Of a stretch of DNA of 64,000 nucleotides, positions 33,733 to 42,143 are shown piece after piece. The stretch is from HK1 sp965221725. Its GTDB lineage: Bacteria > Pseudomonadota > Gammaproteobacteria > HK1. The number at the start of each line of letters is the position of its first letter. The first letter of the stretch is position 1. The stretch is from the NCBI GenBank assembly GCA_965221725.1, contig OZ244909.1:3968001-4032000 (forward strand), given 5' to 3'. A program made the translations under genes and the position numbers. Below the pieces are notes generated by a model. That model was not told where the DNA came from. It did no database searches and saw nothing but the letters and a program-made list of their open reading frames with translations.

Positions 33733-33733
33733 G

Positions 33734-34564
33734 GTGCTCGGCCGTATCACCACCGCGTTCGTGGAGGCGTATCCGGAGGACGCGGCCCGGGTGCTCGGGG
33801 ACGCCACCCCGGAGGTGGTCGGCGAAGTCCTCTGCGCCCTGCCGGCGAGCGTCGCGACGGCCGTGCTGCGGGAGATGAATCCGCAGGCGGCGGCGAAAGC
33901 GCTCGCGGGCCTCGCACCGGACGCGGCGTCACGAATCGTGAGGCATCTGCCAGTCGCACTCGCAGCGGCGCTGGTCCTGCGCCTCGATGCGCAGGAGCGC
34001 GGCGCGCTGATGCAGGCGCTGCCGGCAAGGGTGTCGGTGCCGCTGCGCATGGTGCTGCGCTTTCCCGCCGGGAGCGTCGGGTCCATCATCGATCCGCGCG
34101 TGGTCACGGTGAGGCCGGAGACCCGGGTGGGCGAAGCGACCGAGATCGCCCGGCGCGCCCCTGCGCTGCTGCGCAAGTACCTCTACGTACTGGACGATCA
34201 TCAGCGCCTGACCGGCAAGGTCGACGCGCGCCAGTGCCTGCTCCGGGACCCCGCGCTGCCCATCGACCGGCTCGATCAGGAAGAGCCGGTGGCGCTGCGG
34301 GCCCGCACGAGCCTGCGCGAGGCGAGCCGGCACCCCGGCTGGGAACGCTTCAGCGTGCTGCCCGCCACCGACCACCGGGGCGTGTTTCTCGGCGTGGTGC
34401 GCCGGGCGAGCCTGCGCCGGGCGCTCGCCGAGGGCGCCGCGCCGGAGCCGGAGGCGGAACTGGCGGGGCTCGCGTTCGATCTCGCCGACCTGTACTGGCA
34501 GACCGCCGCCGGCATCATCACCGGCGCGACCACCACGGACGAGCAGGTCCGGGACGAACCGTAG
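33734..34564 (+). CDS. Soluble MgtE-N/CBS domain protein (no membrane part)
   Basis: The 276-aa product resembles the cytosolic half of the MgtE magnesium channel: helical N domain (ATPEVVGEVLCALPASVATA, MNPQAAAKALAGLAPDAAS) followed by a CBS-pair region (GSIIDPRVVTVRPETRVGEA, LYVLDDHQRLTGKVD, FSVLPATDHRGVFLGVVRR). It lacks the five transmembrane helices and ends in a short acidic tail. A GTG start with GGAAGGG upstream sits directly after the MscS-like stop. It may be a magnesium- or nucleotide-sensing regulator of the neighbouring channel and of mgtE, or a decayed duplicate. Confidence 0.75.
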   Translation: MLGRITTAFVEAYPEDAARVLGDATPEVVGEVLCALPASVATAVLREMNPQAAAKALAGLAPDAASRIVRHLPVALAAALVLRLDAQERGALMQALPARVSVPLRMVLRFPAGSVGSIIDPRVVTVRPETRVGEATEIARRAPALLRKYLYVLDDHQRLTGKVDARQCLLRDPALPIDRLDQEEPVALRARTSLREASRHPGWERFSVLPATDHRGVFLGVVRRASLRRALAEGAAPEPEAELAGLAFDLADLYWQTAAGIITGATTTDEQVRDEP

Positions 34565-34651
34565 ACGGATCTCCGGCCGCGCGGACGCCCGAGAGTCCGG
34601 CCCTGCTCCCCAACCACGCCCGGGTCACCCCGGGGCACGGGAATCCGGCCC

Positions 34652-35971
34652 ATGAACAACAACGTCATCACCACCGTCGCCGAGGCCGAACAACGCCTGC
34701 AGCGCGAGTTCTTCTCCCGCTATCCCCTCGCCTCCATCGGACCCCTGGAGCAGATGGAGACCGCCGACCAGCTCGTGATCTTCGAACACCAGCCGGTCAC
34801 GGCGATGCGCCCCGTCTGGGACCGCCTCTCCCCGGATATCGCACGGAGGCTGCTGAGTGCGCTGCCCGAACCGGTGGTGAGCGAAACCGTGCGCGGACTC
34901 GATCCGACCCGGGTGGCGAATCTGCTGGCCGGATTCGAAGACCACGAACGCGAGCGCCTGCTGCAGCTTGCCGGGGAGCGGATCGCGAAAGAGGTGCGCG
35001 AGGCGATGCTCTACCCGCCGGATTGCGCCGGCTCTCTCATGGACACCCGGGCGCGGCTGTTTCGCGAGCGCAGCACCGTCGCCGACGTGCTGGCGCGCCT
35101 GCGCAAGGACCGCCGGCCCGGTCGTTCGGGCTTCTTCGTGGTGGATTCGGACAACCACCTCCTCGGGTGGGTCGACATGCAGGACCTCGCTCTGGCCGGA
35201 CGCGACGACATCGTGGGCGACCTCGTGCGCCCCGTCGAGGCCGTCGTCCCGCCGATGGCCACCCGCGAGGAGGTGGGAGAGAAGCTGGAAGAGCACCGGT
35301 TGTCGGATCTGGCGGTGATCGACGCCGACGGCCGTCTCGTCGGGGTGATCCGCCCCGCCACCATGGTCGAGTCGGAGAAGGCGCGGGCGAGCGTCGGCAT
35401 CCAGACCATGGTGGGAGTGAGCAAGGACGAGCGGGCCACCTCCTCGGTCGGCTTCGCGGTGCGCAAACGCCTGCCGTGGCTCCAGATCAACCTGGTCACC
35501 GCGTTCATCGCGGCCGCGGTGGTGGGGCTGTTCGAGGACACCATCGCCCGGTTCACGGCGCTGGCGGTGCTGCTCCCGGTAGTGGCGGGGCAGTCCGGCA
35601 ATACCGGAGCGCAGGCCCTCGCCGTCACCATGCGGGGGCTCGCGCTACGCGAAATCCGTTCCGCGCAGTGGCCGCAGGTATTGTTCAAGGAGACCAACGT
35701 CGGGCTCCGCAACGGCGTGGTGGTGGCGCTCACCACTTCGGTCGGGGTGCTGCTCTGGAGCGGCTCGTGGGGACTCGGCCTCATCATCGCCACGTCGATG
35801 GTGCTCTCGATGATCATCGCCGGCATCGCCGGCGCCGCGATCCCGATCGCGCTGACCGGGCTCGGGCAGGATCCCGCGCAGTCGTCGTCGATCGTGCTCA
35901 CCACGGTCACCGATGTGACCGGCTTCTTCAGCTTTCTGGGAATCGCGACGCTGATGGCGGGGCTCATATGA
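34652..35971 (+). CDS. mgtE: Magnesium transporter MgtE
   Basis: Mg2+-gated magnesium channel. The 439-aa protein has the N domain (about residues 35-130; RPVWDRLSPDIARRLLSALP), CBS pair (about 133-260; AGSLMDTRARLFRERSTVAD, VVDSDNHLLGWVDM), plug helix and five transmembrane helices from about residue 290. The pore-associated motifs LPVVAGQSGNTGAQALAV and SSIVLTTVTDVTGFFSFLG are conserved. It is third in the MscS-like/MgtE-N/mgtE row, 87 bp after the second. I saw no recognisable magnesium riboswitch upstream. Confidence 0.93.
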   Translation: MNNNVITTVAEAEQRLQREFFSRYPLASIGPLEQMETADQLVIFEHQPVTAMRPVWDRLSPDIARRLLSALPEPVVSETVRGLDPTRVANLLAGFEDHERERLLQLAGERIAKEVREAMLYPPDCAGSLMDTRARLFRERSTVADVLARLRKDRRPGRSGFFVVDSDNHLLGWVDMQDLALAGRDDIVGDLVRPVEAVVPPMATREEVGEKLEEHRLSDLAVIDADGRLVGVIRPATMVESEKARASVGIQTMVGVSKDERATSSVGFAVRKRLPWLQINLVTAFIAAAVVGLFEDTIARFTALAVLLPVVAGQSGNTGAQALAVTMRGLALREIRSAQWPQVLFKETNVGLRNGVVVALTTSVGVLLWSGSWGLGLIIATSMVLSMIIAGIAGAAIPIALTGLGQDPAQSSSIVLTTVTDVTGFFSFLGIATLMAGLI

Positions 35972-36045
35972 CCCGGGGGCAGCCGACGTGAAATGCCCCT
36001 GACCAGGCCAGCGCCGACAAAGTCAACGCCAACGCCGGTCCGGTC

Positions 36046-36128
36046 GTGTCTCACCCTGACTCCCGAACTCTCGGGAAAGCTCGCTCACACCGGCCGGAGA
36101 CACCGGACAGAATTTCAAAGTGATGCAC
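36046..36128 (-). repeat. 83-bp dispersed repeat, copy B
   Basis: In opposite orientation to copies A and C. On the plus strand it begins GTGTCTCACCCTGACTCCCG and ends TTTCAAAGTGATGCAC. Aligned to copy A it differs at only a handful of positions. It is placed between mgtE and the converging ABC permease gene. Confidence 0.9.
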
Positions 36129-36340
36129 TGTCGACGGCCGGGTATCAGCTCAACCCAGGACAACACCGATTTCCTGAACCGGTGGGGATGCCGGTAGCGG
36201 CCCTTGCCGGACACGGGTGTGGCGGCATCCGGACTGTCCCTGTCGTCGCTGACCGCCGGAGCCGCCGCCCGTCTTCCGGAGGCTGGCGGCGGCAGGCGTA
36301 TTCCTGGATGCGCAGAAACCTCATCGCCAAAAAAACCTGC

Positions 36341-36364
36341 AAGGACATTTTCAAACTGAGACAC
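36341..36364 (-). repeat. Partial 83-bp repeat (one end only), copy D
   Basis: On the minus strand GTGTCTCAGTTTGAAAATG then TCC matches the first ~24 bp of the full repeats (GTGCCTCACTTTGAAATTCT). The rest of the element is absent. Its outer end faces away from copy B. Confidence 0.55.
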
Positions 36365-36401
36365 CGACGGACCTCGGGCCGACGGACTTCGGCAATCCCA
36401 G

Positions 36402-37169
36402 CTAACCTTCCCCCGCGCCCTGTCGCTCGTCGGCCCCGAGCCGCCGTTCCATCCAGCGCACGCCGGCCGAGACCAGCAGCACCAGCACCAGGTACTCCAG
36501 CACCAGGAAGGTGTAGATCTCCAGCGGCCGGTACTCGGTGACCGCCAGCTCGTTGGCCCGGCGCACCACCTCGGAAAGGCCGATGACGGAGACCAGGGAC
36601 GACATCTTCAGCAGGATGACGAACTGGTTGCCCATGGCCGGAAGGCAGCGGCGAAGCGCCTGGGGGAAGATCACGAACACGAACTTGTCGAAGCTGGACA
36701 GCCCGATACCGTCGGCCGCCTCGAACTGGCCGCGTCCGATGGACTGGACCCCGCCGCGGTAGATCTCCGCCATGAACGCCGCGCCGTAGAGTGAAAGCGC
36801 CACCATCCCGGAGATGAACGGATTGAGGTCGACGCCGGTGAGCACCGGCAGCCCGTAGTAGACCCAGAGGATGGAAACCAGGGGTGGAATGGAGCGGAAC
36901 AGCTCCACGATGCCTCGGTTCAGCGCATTCAGGTAGCGGTTGCCCGCGATGCGCGGGAGATAGAGCAGGAATCCGAGCACGAGGGAGAGCGCCACGCAGG
37001 CCAGGGTGAGCGCCACCGTCCACTGCACGCCGGAGAGCAGGAACTCGACGTTGATCCGCCCCTGCTTCGTCGTCGGGTTGATGACGTACCACCCCCAGTT
37101 CTGCGAGCTGGCGCACCCGGTCGAGAGCAGGACGAGAAGGGCAACGAAGCCAAGGCGAAACGCATTCAT
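36402..37169 (-). CDS. Polar amino-acid ABC transporter permease (HisM/GlnP type)
   Basis: Inner-membrane permease. The 255-aa product starts with a signal-like segment ending LLSTGCASSQNWGWYV, a form seen in some amino-acid permeases, and has about five transmembrane helices. The His/Glu-type signatures are QWTVALTLACVALSLVLG, ELFRSIPPLVSILWVYYGLP, and the ATPase-contacting loop EAADGIGLSSFDKFVFVIFP. A single permease is present, with no ATPase nearby. The receptor gene at 39085 is on the opposite strand across the Rieske gene and may be its partner. Confidence 0.88.
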   Translation of the reverse strand: MNAFRLGFVALLVLLSTGCASSQNWGWYVINPTTKQGRINVEFLLSGVQWTVALTLACVALSLVLGFLLYLPRIAGNRYLNALNRGIVELFRSIPPLVSILWVYYGLPVLTGVDLNPFISGMVALSLYGAAFMAEIYRGGVQSIGRGQFEAADGIGLSSFDKFVFVIFPQALRRCLPAMGNQFVILLKMSSLVSVIGLSEVVRRANELAVTEYRPLEIYTFLVLEYLVLVLLVSAGVRWMERRLGADERQGAGEG

Positions 37170-37415
37170 CGGGACGACCTCCGTCGGTGGCGGCGGGCTT
37201 GCGCTCCGGTTCCGGGCGCGGGGACGGCGGGAAGGACGGTACGCCTGCCCGGGTGGCGCGGGTGGCGCATCCCGGGCCCGCCCGTCGTTCGCGGGCGGGG
37301 AGGGCCGGGTCGCGGTATCGATGGCGAATTCGGGGCGCGTTCCACGCCAGGGGACCGTCGGGCGGCATGATAGCCTCTCCCGTGCCGGACCATCCGCACC
37401 GCTCATCAAGGGGCA

Positions 37416-37498
37416 GTGCCTCACCTTGAAATTCCGTCCGGGGTCTCCCGTCCGCACGCACGGGATTTCTCGAGAGTTCGGAAACCGGAGTGAGACAC
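37416..37498 (+). repeat. 83-bp dispersed repeat, copy C
   Basis: Begins GTGCCTCACCTTGAAATTCC and ends GTGAGACAC. More diverged from A and B in its centre but of exactly equal length. It lies in the divergent spacer between the permease and Rieske genes and would be in the 5' leader of one or both. Confidence 0.9.
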
Positions 37499-37533
37499 CA
37501 CCCATCAAGGAGGCCGCTTTCGCGGAAGATGCC

Positions 37534-38871
37534 ATGAGTGACTCGCAACGCCCCGCCGGCTTCCAGGGTTATTACCGGGTCCGGGACGCCAGTGAGGATG
37601 CGGAGCTGACCCACGTCGGCCCCGGCACTCCGTGCGGCGAGTACCTGCGCCGCTACTGGCAGCCGGTCGCGATGTCGGCGGAGCTCGGCGATCTGCCGCG
37701 GGTGGTGCGGATTCTCGGCGAGGATCTCGTGCTCTTCCGCGACGGCTCCGGGCGCCCGGGGCTGCTCCACCGCCACTGCGCGCATCGCGGTGCGTCGCTG
37801 GAGTACGGGATCGTCGCCGAGCGGGGCATCATCTGCTGTTACCACGGCTGGCACTACGACATCGACGGCACCATTCTGCGGGCCGGCTCGGAACCCCCCG
37901 ACAGCCCCGTGTGCCGCAACGTGGTTCAGGGCGCCTATCCGGTGCACGAGCACGAGGCCATCCTGTTCGCCTACCTCGGGCCGCCGGCGGAGCGCCCGCC
38001 CTTTCCCGTCTTCGACAGCGAACGGGTGCCCGACATCACCCGTCGGCCCTTCGTTCTCACCACCCCCTGCAACTGGCTCCAGATCTACGAGAACACCCAG
38101 GATCCCATCCACGTGCTGCACCTGCACGCCCGATCGAGCGGGGTCCAGTTCGGCGCGGCTTCGGGCATCGATCAGATCGTCGAGTACCAGGACACCCCGC
38201 TCGGCATGATGAACGTCCAGATCCGGCAGGTGGGCGAGCTTGTGTGGGTGCGCACCGTGGACACCATCCTGCCGAATGCCAACCAGACCGGTGCCATCTG
38301 GGAAGAGGCCGAAGCGCCGAAGACGTTCCAGCGCTGCGCCACCCTGCGCTGGATGGTGCCGGTCGACGACACCGCCACCCGCACCATCGGCTGGCGGTTC
38401 TTCAGCGACCGGCTGGACCCGAGAGGCCAGGACTGTCCGGAACTCGTGGGCCGGGAGTCGATCGACTTCGTCGGTCAGACCGAGGATGAGCGTCCCTACG
38501 AGGAGCGCCAGCGTCAGCCCGGCGACTACGAGGCCCAGGTTTCGCAGCGGCCCATCGCCATTCACGCGCTGGAGCACCGCGCGTCGTCCGATGCGGGGGT
38601 GGCGCGGCTGCGCCGGCTTCTCAGGCGCCGAATCCGGGCCCTGGCGGCCGGAGAAACGGTGCGCCAGCCCGACGCCTTCGGCCTCGACGCGGTGCCGACC
38701 TACTGCCAGGACACGGTCTTCCCGTGGCCGGGGGCCGACCGCCCGACGACCGAAGAGCTCCGCGCCGCCGGCCGGCGGGTTGCGGGCGCGGTGCTCGACT
38801 CCGACCGGCTCGACCCCATGCGCCGGGAAGCCAGGGTGCGGGGGGCGGCCCAATCCGCAGTGTCGCCCTGA
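37534..38871 (+). CDS. Rieske-type aromatic-ring-hydroxylating oxygenase, large subunit-like
   Basis: Rieske non-heme iron oxygenase that uses electrons from a reductase to hydroxylate or demethylate an organic substrate. The 445-aa product has the [2Fe-2S] ligands Cys82, His84 (CAH), Cys101 and His104 (CCYH), spaced as in phthalate-dioxygenase relatives. The mononuclear-iron site is in YENTQDPIHVLHLHARSS. No reductase, ferredoxin or small subunit is nearby. The ATG at 37534 is taken because it precedes the conserved N-terminus. Its place between amino-acid transport genes suggests a nitrogenous substrate, but this is inference. Confidence 0.88.
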   Translation: MSDSQRPAGFQGYYRVRDASEDAELTHVGPGTPCGEYLRRYWQPVAMSAELGDLPRVVRILGEDLVLFRDGSGRPGLLHRHCAHRGASLEYGIVAERGIICCYHGWHYDIDGTILRAGSEPPDSPVCRNVVQGAYPVHEHEAILFAYLGPPAERPPFPVFDSERVPDITRRPFVLTTPCNWLQIYENTQDPIHVLHLHARSSGVQFGAASGIDQIVEYQDTPLGMMNVQIRQVGELVWVRTVDTILPNANQTGAIWEEAEAPKTFQRCATLRWMVPVDDTATRTIGWRFFSDRLDPRGQDCPELVGRESIDFVGQTEDERPYEERQRQPGDYEAQVSQRPIAIHALEHRASSDAGVARLRRLLRRRIRALAAGETVRQPDAFGLDAVPTYCQDTVFPWPGADRPTTEELRAAGRRVAGAVLDSDRLDPMRREARVRGAAQSAVSP

Positions 38872-39084
38872 TGCCCATGCCGGCGGGCGCTTGCCGGTGC
38901 CGGCCGGAGGGTTGGCCGGAGTTCCGCCGGGCTCGCGCCCCGTGTTACCGTCGCCCGAAGTCTTCCGTGCGCAACGGGTGGGTCCGCAGGCCGTCTGCGG
39001 CTTCGCATCCCCGGCCGGATGCGTGCGGACGGCACCGATTCGAGCCCGATTTCCCCACCTGATTTTCTCAATGGAGACGAAACG

Positions 39085-39870
39085 ATGAAGAAGTGGCTGA
39101 GCATGCTTGCCCTGGCGGTATCCGTGGCCGGCGGCAGCGCCGTCGCCGACGACCGGTCCATCCTTCACCAGGTCCTCGACCGCGGGACGCTGAAGGTCGG
39201 CACCACCGGCGACTTCAATCCCATGTCGTTCAAGGATCCGGAGACCAAGGAGTACCGCGGCCACCAGATCGACGCTGCGAAGCAGCTCGCCGCCGACATG
39301 GGCGTGGAGGTGGAGTTCGTGCCCACCGACTGGAAGACCCTGATCAACGGCGTGGTCGCCGGCAAGTACGATGTCGTGATGACCGGAACGTCGATGACGG
39401 TGAGCCGTGCCAAGGCGGCGGGGTACACCATCCCGTGGGGGCGCACCGGCTACCTGCCCCTGACTCGCAAGGAGATCGCGGACCGGTTCAGCACCTGGGA
39501 GGATCTGAACCGGCCGGAGGTGACCATCGGTTACAACCTGGGCACGTCGTTCGCGGATTTCGTGAAGCTGCGTCTGCCGAACGCGTCGGTGCGGGAGGTG
39601 GAGTCGCCGGCGCGCGACTGGCAGGACCTGCTCGCAGGCCGGGTGGACATCACCATCTCGAGCATTCTCGAAGCGGGGAAGCTCTCCAGCACCCACGAGG
39701 CGCTGGTCATCCCCTTCCAGACGGTGGCCAACAGCCTCCCGCTGTCGTTCATTGCCCCTCAGGACGACCATGTGTGGATGGGCTTTCTGAACAACTGGAT
39801 GCGCATCAAGCACGAGAGCGGCTATTTCCGGTCTCTCAACGAGAAGTGGGGCATCCAGGGTCAGGGTTGA
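39085..39870 (+). CDS. Amino-acid ABC transporter periplasmic binding protein (family 3)
   Basis: Solute receptor for a polar amino acid or similar small ligand. The 261-aa product has a signal peptide (MKKWLSMLALAVSVAGGSAVA), then the family-3 fold: VLDRGTLKVGTTGDFNPMSF, IDAAKQLAADMGVEVEFV, PTDWKTLINGVVAGKYDVVM, and ENTQ-unrelated C-lobe ending FLNNWMRIKHESGYFRSL. GGAGA lies upstream. The LysZ-like kinase gene starts 4 bp after its stop, so the two are in one operon. Confidence 0.9.
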   Translation: MKKWLSMLALAVSVAGGSAVADDRSILHQVLDRGTLKVGTTGDFNPMSFKDPETKEYRGHQIDAAKQLAADMGVEVEFVPTDWKTLINGVVAGKYDVVMTGTSMTVSRAKAAGYTIPWGRTGYLPLTRKEIADRFSTWEDLNRPEVTIGYNLGTSFADFVKLRLPNASVREVESPARDWQDLLAGRVDITISSILEAGKLSSTHEALVIPFQTVANSLPLSFIAPQDDHVWMGFLNNWMRIKHESGYFRSLNEKWGIQGQG

Positions 39871-39874
39871 CCCG

Positions 39875-40666
39875 TTGTACATCGTCAAGGTCGGCGGCGG
39901 CGAGGCGGTGAACCACGCCGGGGTCGCCGACGATCTTGCATCCGTCGGTGTCCCCTGCGTGGTGGTGCTCGGCGCCAATGCGGTGCGCGACGACCTTGCC
40001 GCGCGCCTCGGCGCGGCCACCCGCACCCTGACCTCGGTGTCGGGCTATACCAGCGTGTTCTCCGACGAGGCCGCGCTCGACGTCATCATGATGGCGTACT
40101 CGGGGCTACGCTCGAAGCGGTTCGTCGAGCTGTGCCAGCGCCGGGGCGTCAACGCCATCGGGTTGTCCGGCATCGACGGTCGGGTGGTGCAGGGGGCGCG
40201 AAACCGCGGAATCCGGGTCCGCGAGGGTGGAAAGACGCTGATCCGGCGAGACTTCTCGGGCAAGCCGCGGTCGGCGGACGTGGGCCTGCTGCGCACCCTG
40301 CTCGACGGCGGCTACACCCCGGTGCTCACCATCCCCATCGCCGACGAGAAGGGGTATGCGATCAACTCGGAGAACGACGACATCGTGAACGTTCTCCAGG
40401 CCGCGCTCGGGGCCGAGCGCATCGTCCAGCTCATCGAGGCGCCGGGATTCCTCGACGACCCCGCCGACCCGGGCAGCGTCGTTGCCGCCATGTCGAAGAC
40501 CGAGCTCGAACGGCGCGAGACGCAGGTCGAGGGGCGCATGAAGCGCAAGATGCTGGCACTGCGGCGGCTGTTCGAGGCCGGAGCGGCCGAGGTAATCATC
40601 GGTGACGGCCGGACGGAACACCCGCTGCGCACCGCCCTCGGCGGGGCCGGGACGGTCATCCGTTGA
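39875..40666 (+). CDS. lysZ: LysZ-like kinase ([amino-group carrier protein]-aminoadipate/glutamate kinase family)
   Basis: Amino-acid kinase fold enzyme. In LysW-type pathways LysZ phosphorylates the side-chain carboxyl of a glutamate or aminoadipate held on the carrier LysW. The 263-aa product shows YIVKVGGGEAVNH, GANAVRDDLAARLG, KRFVELCQRRGVNAIGLSG, IDGRVVQGARNRGIRV, and a C-terminal GRMKRKMLALRRLFEAGAAE close to Thermus LysZ. The start is a TTG directly after the receptor gene. No LysW, LysX, LysY or LysK is in the window, so the substrate is uncertain. Confidence 0.85.
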   Translation: MYIVKVGGGEAVNHAGVADDLASVGVPCVVVLGANAVRDDLAARLGAATRTLTSVSGYTSVFSDEAALDVIMMAYSGLRSKRFVELCQRRGVNAIGLSGIDGRVVQGARNRGIRVREGGKTLIRRDFSGKPRSADVGLLRTLLDGGYTPVLTIPIADEKGYAINSENDDIVNVLQAALGAERIVQLIEAPGFLDDPADPGSVVAAMSKTELERRETQVEGRMKRKMLALRRLFEAGAAEVIIGDGRTEHPLRTALGGAGTVIR

Positions 40667-40765
40667 CTGATTCCACGCGCCCGCAGCGGCGTCGGATTCG
40701 GAGGTTCGCGGGGCGATGCCAGTGCCCCGCCCGCGTTCCCGGGCCGGGCTCGGATCGGGCCCACC

Positions 40766-40790
40766 GGATCCCCGCGCAAGCGGAAATGAC
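40766..40790. repeat. REP-like palindromic element
   Basis: GGATCCCCGCGCAAGCGG followed by AAATGAC is one or two changes from the common proteobacterial repeat in which ATTCCCGCGCAAGCGGGAAT is the core. It sits in the 262-bp spacer between the kinase and aminotransferase genes. Confidence 0.5.
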
Positions 40791-40928
40791 GCCATCGACA
40801 TGGCCATCGCGCCGCCGACACGCCTGCACAAGCGGCAATTCGGCGATAGCGCAGATTGTGCGGCGGATATTCCCCGCAGATTCCCCGATCGAACATGGGT
40901 GCCGTACCTCCGGATCGAGAACCAGCCG

Positions 40929-42077
40929 ATGAACATCCGGTCCGTCGAGCGGCGCCATGCCTTCGAGGTGTTCCCGAAGCGCGATCTCGCCATCGTTCGC
41001 GGGGAGGGCGCGACCCTCTACGACGCGACGGGCCGGGCCTGGATCGACTGTGCCGCGGGGGTGGGGGTGGCCAGCGTCGGGCACGCGCACCCGGTGGTCG
41101 CGGCGGCAATCTCCGAACAGGCACGGACGCTGATCACCTGCCCCGGTGTCCTCTACAACGATGTCCGCGCCCGGCTTCTGGAGAAGCTCGCGTCCATCAC
41201 CCCACCGAGCGTCTCTCGTGCGTTCCTCTGCAACTCGGGCGCCGAAGCGAACGAGGCGGCCCTCAAGTTCGCGATGCACGCCACCGGCCGGCGCCGGTTC
41301 GTGTGCGCGATGCGCGGCTTTCACGGGCGGACGATGGGTGCGCTCTCCGCCACCTACAAGTACCGCAACGCCTTCGAGCCGCTGCTCGACGGGTTCGACT
41401 TCGTGCCGTTCAACAACGCGGACAGGCTGCGCGCCGCGGTGGGCGAAGACACCGCGGCGGTGATGGTGGAGATCGTGCAGGGGGAGGGTGGGGTACGGCT
41501 CGGCGATGCCGCCTTCCTGGCCGCCGCGCGCGAGGTCTGCGACACGCACGGGGCGCTGCTCATCGTCGACGAGGTGCAGACCGGCTTCTGTCGCACGGGA
41601 AGGTTCTTCGCCTGCGAGCACCACGACGTGCGGCCCGATCTCCTGTGCCTCGCCAAGGCGATGGCGGGGGGCGTGCCGATGGGCGCGGTGCTGGCCGGCG
41701 ACCGGGTGCCGGCCGAGGCCGGCATGCACGGCTCGACCTTCGGCGGCAATCCGCTCGCCTGCGCCGCTTCGCTCGCGACCATCGAGGTGATGGAGCGCGA
41801 GGGGCTCGCCGAGCAGGCGCGGGCAAAGGGGGCGCGGTTTGCCGCCGCCTTCGCCGCGCGGACCTCACCGCGGGTCCGCGATGTTCGTCAAATCGGCTTG
41901 ATGATCGGTATCGAGCTCAAGGAACGCGCCCGGCCCCACCTGGAGGCTCTGATGGCGCGCGGGGTGCTGGCGCTCCCCGCCGGCCCGACCGTGATCCGGC
42001 TCCTGCCGCCGCTGGTCATCGAGGACGCGGCGCTCGACGAAGTCGCGGCGCGGCTGCACGAGGTGCTGGGCAAGTAA
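40929..42077 (+). CDS. lysJ: LysJ/ArgD-like PLP-dependent aminotransferase
   Basis: Class III omega-aminotransferase. In LysW pathways it aminates the carrier-bound semialdehyde; ArgD does the same on acetylated intermediates. From ATG at 40929 the product is 382 aa. Visible are NSGAEANEAALKFAMHATGR, RGFHGRTMGALSATYKYR, LIVDEVQTGFCRTGRFFA, and the PLP lysine in LCLAKAMAGGVPMGAVLA. The C-terminus AGPTVIRLLPPLVIEDA resembles LysJ more than typical ArgD. It is co-directional with the LysZ-like gene, 262 bp apart. Confidence 0.87.
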   Translation: MNIRSVERRHAFEVFPKRDLAIVRGEGATLYDATGRAWIDCAAGVGVASVGHAHPVVAAAISEQARTLITCPGVLYNDVRARLLEKLASITPPSVSRAFLCNSGAEANEAALKFAMHATGRRRFVCAMRGFHGRTMGALSATYKYRNAFEPLLDGFDFVPFNNADRLRAAVGEDTAAVMVEIVQGEGGVRLGDAAFLAAAREVCDTHGALLIVDEVQTGFCRTGRFFACEHHDVRPDLLCLAKAMAGGVPMGAVLAGDRVPAEAGMHGSTFGGNPLACAASLATIEVMEREGLAEQARAKGARFAAAFAARTSPRVRDVRQIGLMIGIELKERARPHLEALMARGVLALPAGPTVIRLLPPLVIEDAALDEVAARLHEVLGK

Positions 42078-42093
42078 CCCGCCGCGCAAGGAC

Positions 42094-42130
42094 CTTGCAG
42101 GCGTTCGGTGCGAGGCCGAACGCCTGCAAG
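42094..42130. terminator. 15-bp perfect hairpin between converging lysJ-like and ALDH genes
   Basis: CTTGCAGGCGTTCGG (42094-42108) and CCGAACGCCTGCAAG (42116-42130) are fully complementary with a 7-nt loop. There is no T-run on either strand. The location between two stops suggests a bidirectional terminator or mRNA-end stabiliser. Confidence 0.6.
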
Positions 42131-42143
42131 TCACGCAACACGA

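Larger units (their letters stand above)
35972..36401. other. 430-bp spacer between mgtE and an ABC permease, with repeat copies
   Basis: Contains a full 83-bp repeat (36046-36128) and a repeat end (36341-36364). A GC hairpin lies between them: GCCGCCGCC at 36261-36269 pairs with GGCGGCGGC at 36285-36293. No gene was recognised. The two genes flanking it converge, so the hairpin may end either transcript. Confidence 0.6.

Noticed and set aside
33733..34651. Magnesium riboswitch before mgtE or the MgtE-N gene
   Set aside because: The spacers (1 and 87 bp) are too short and show no matching structure.
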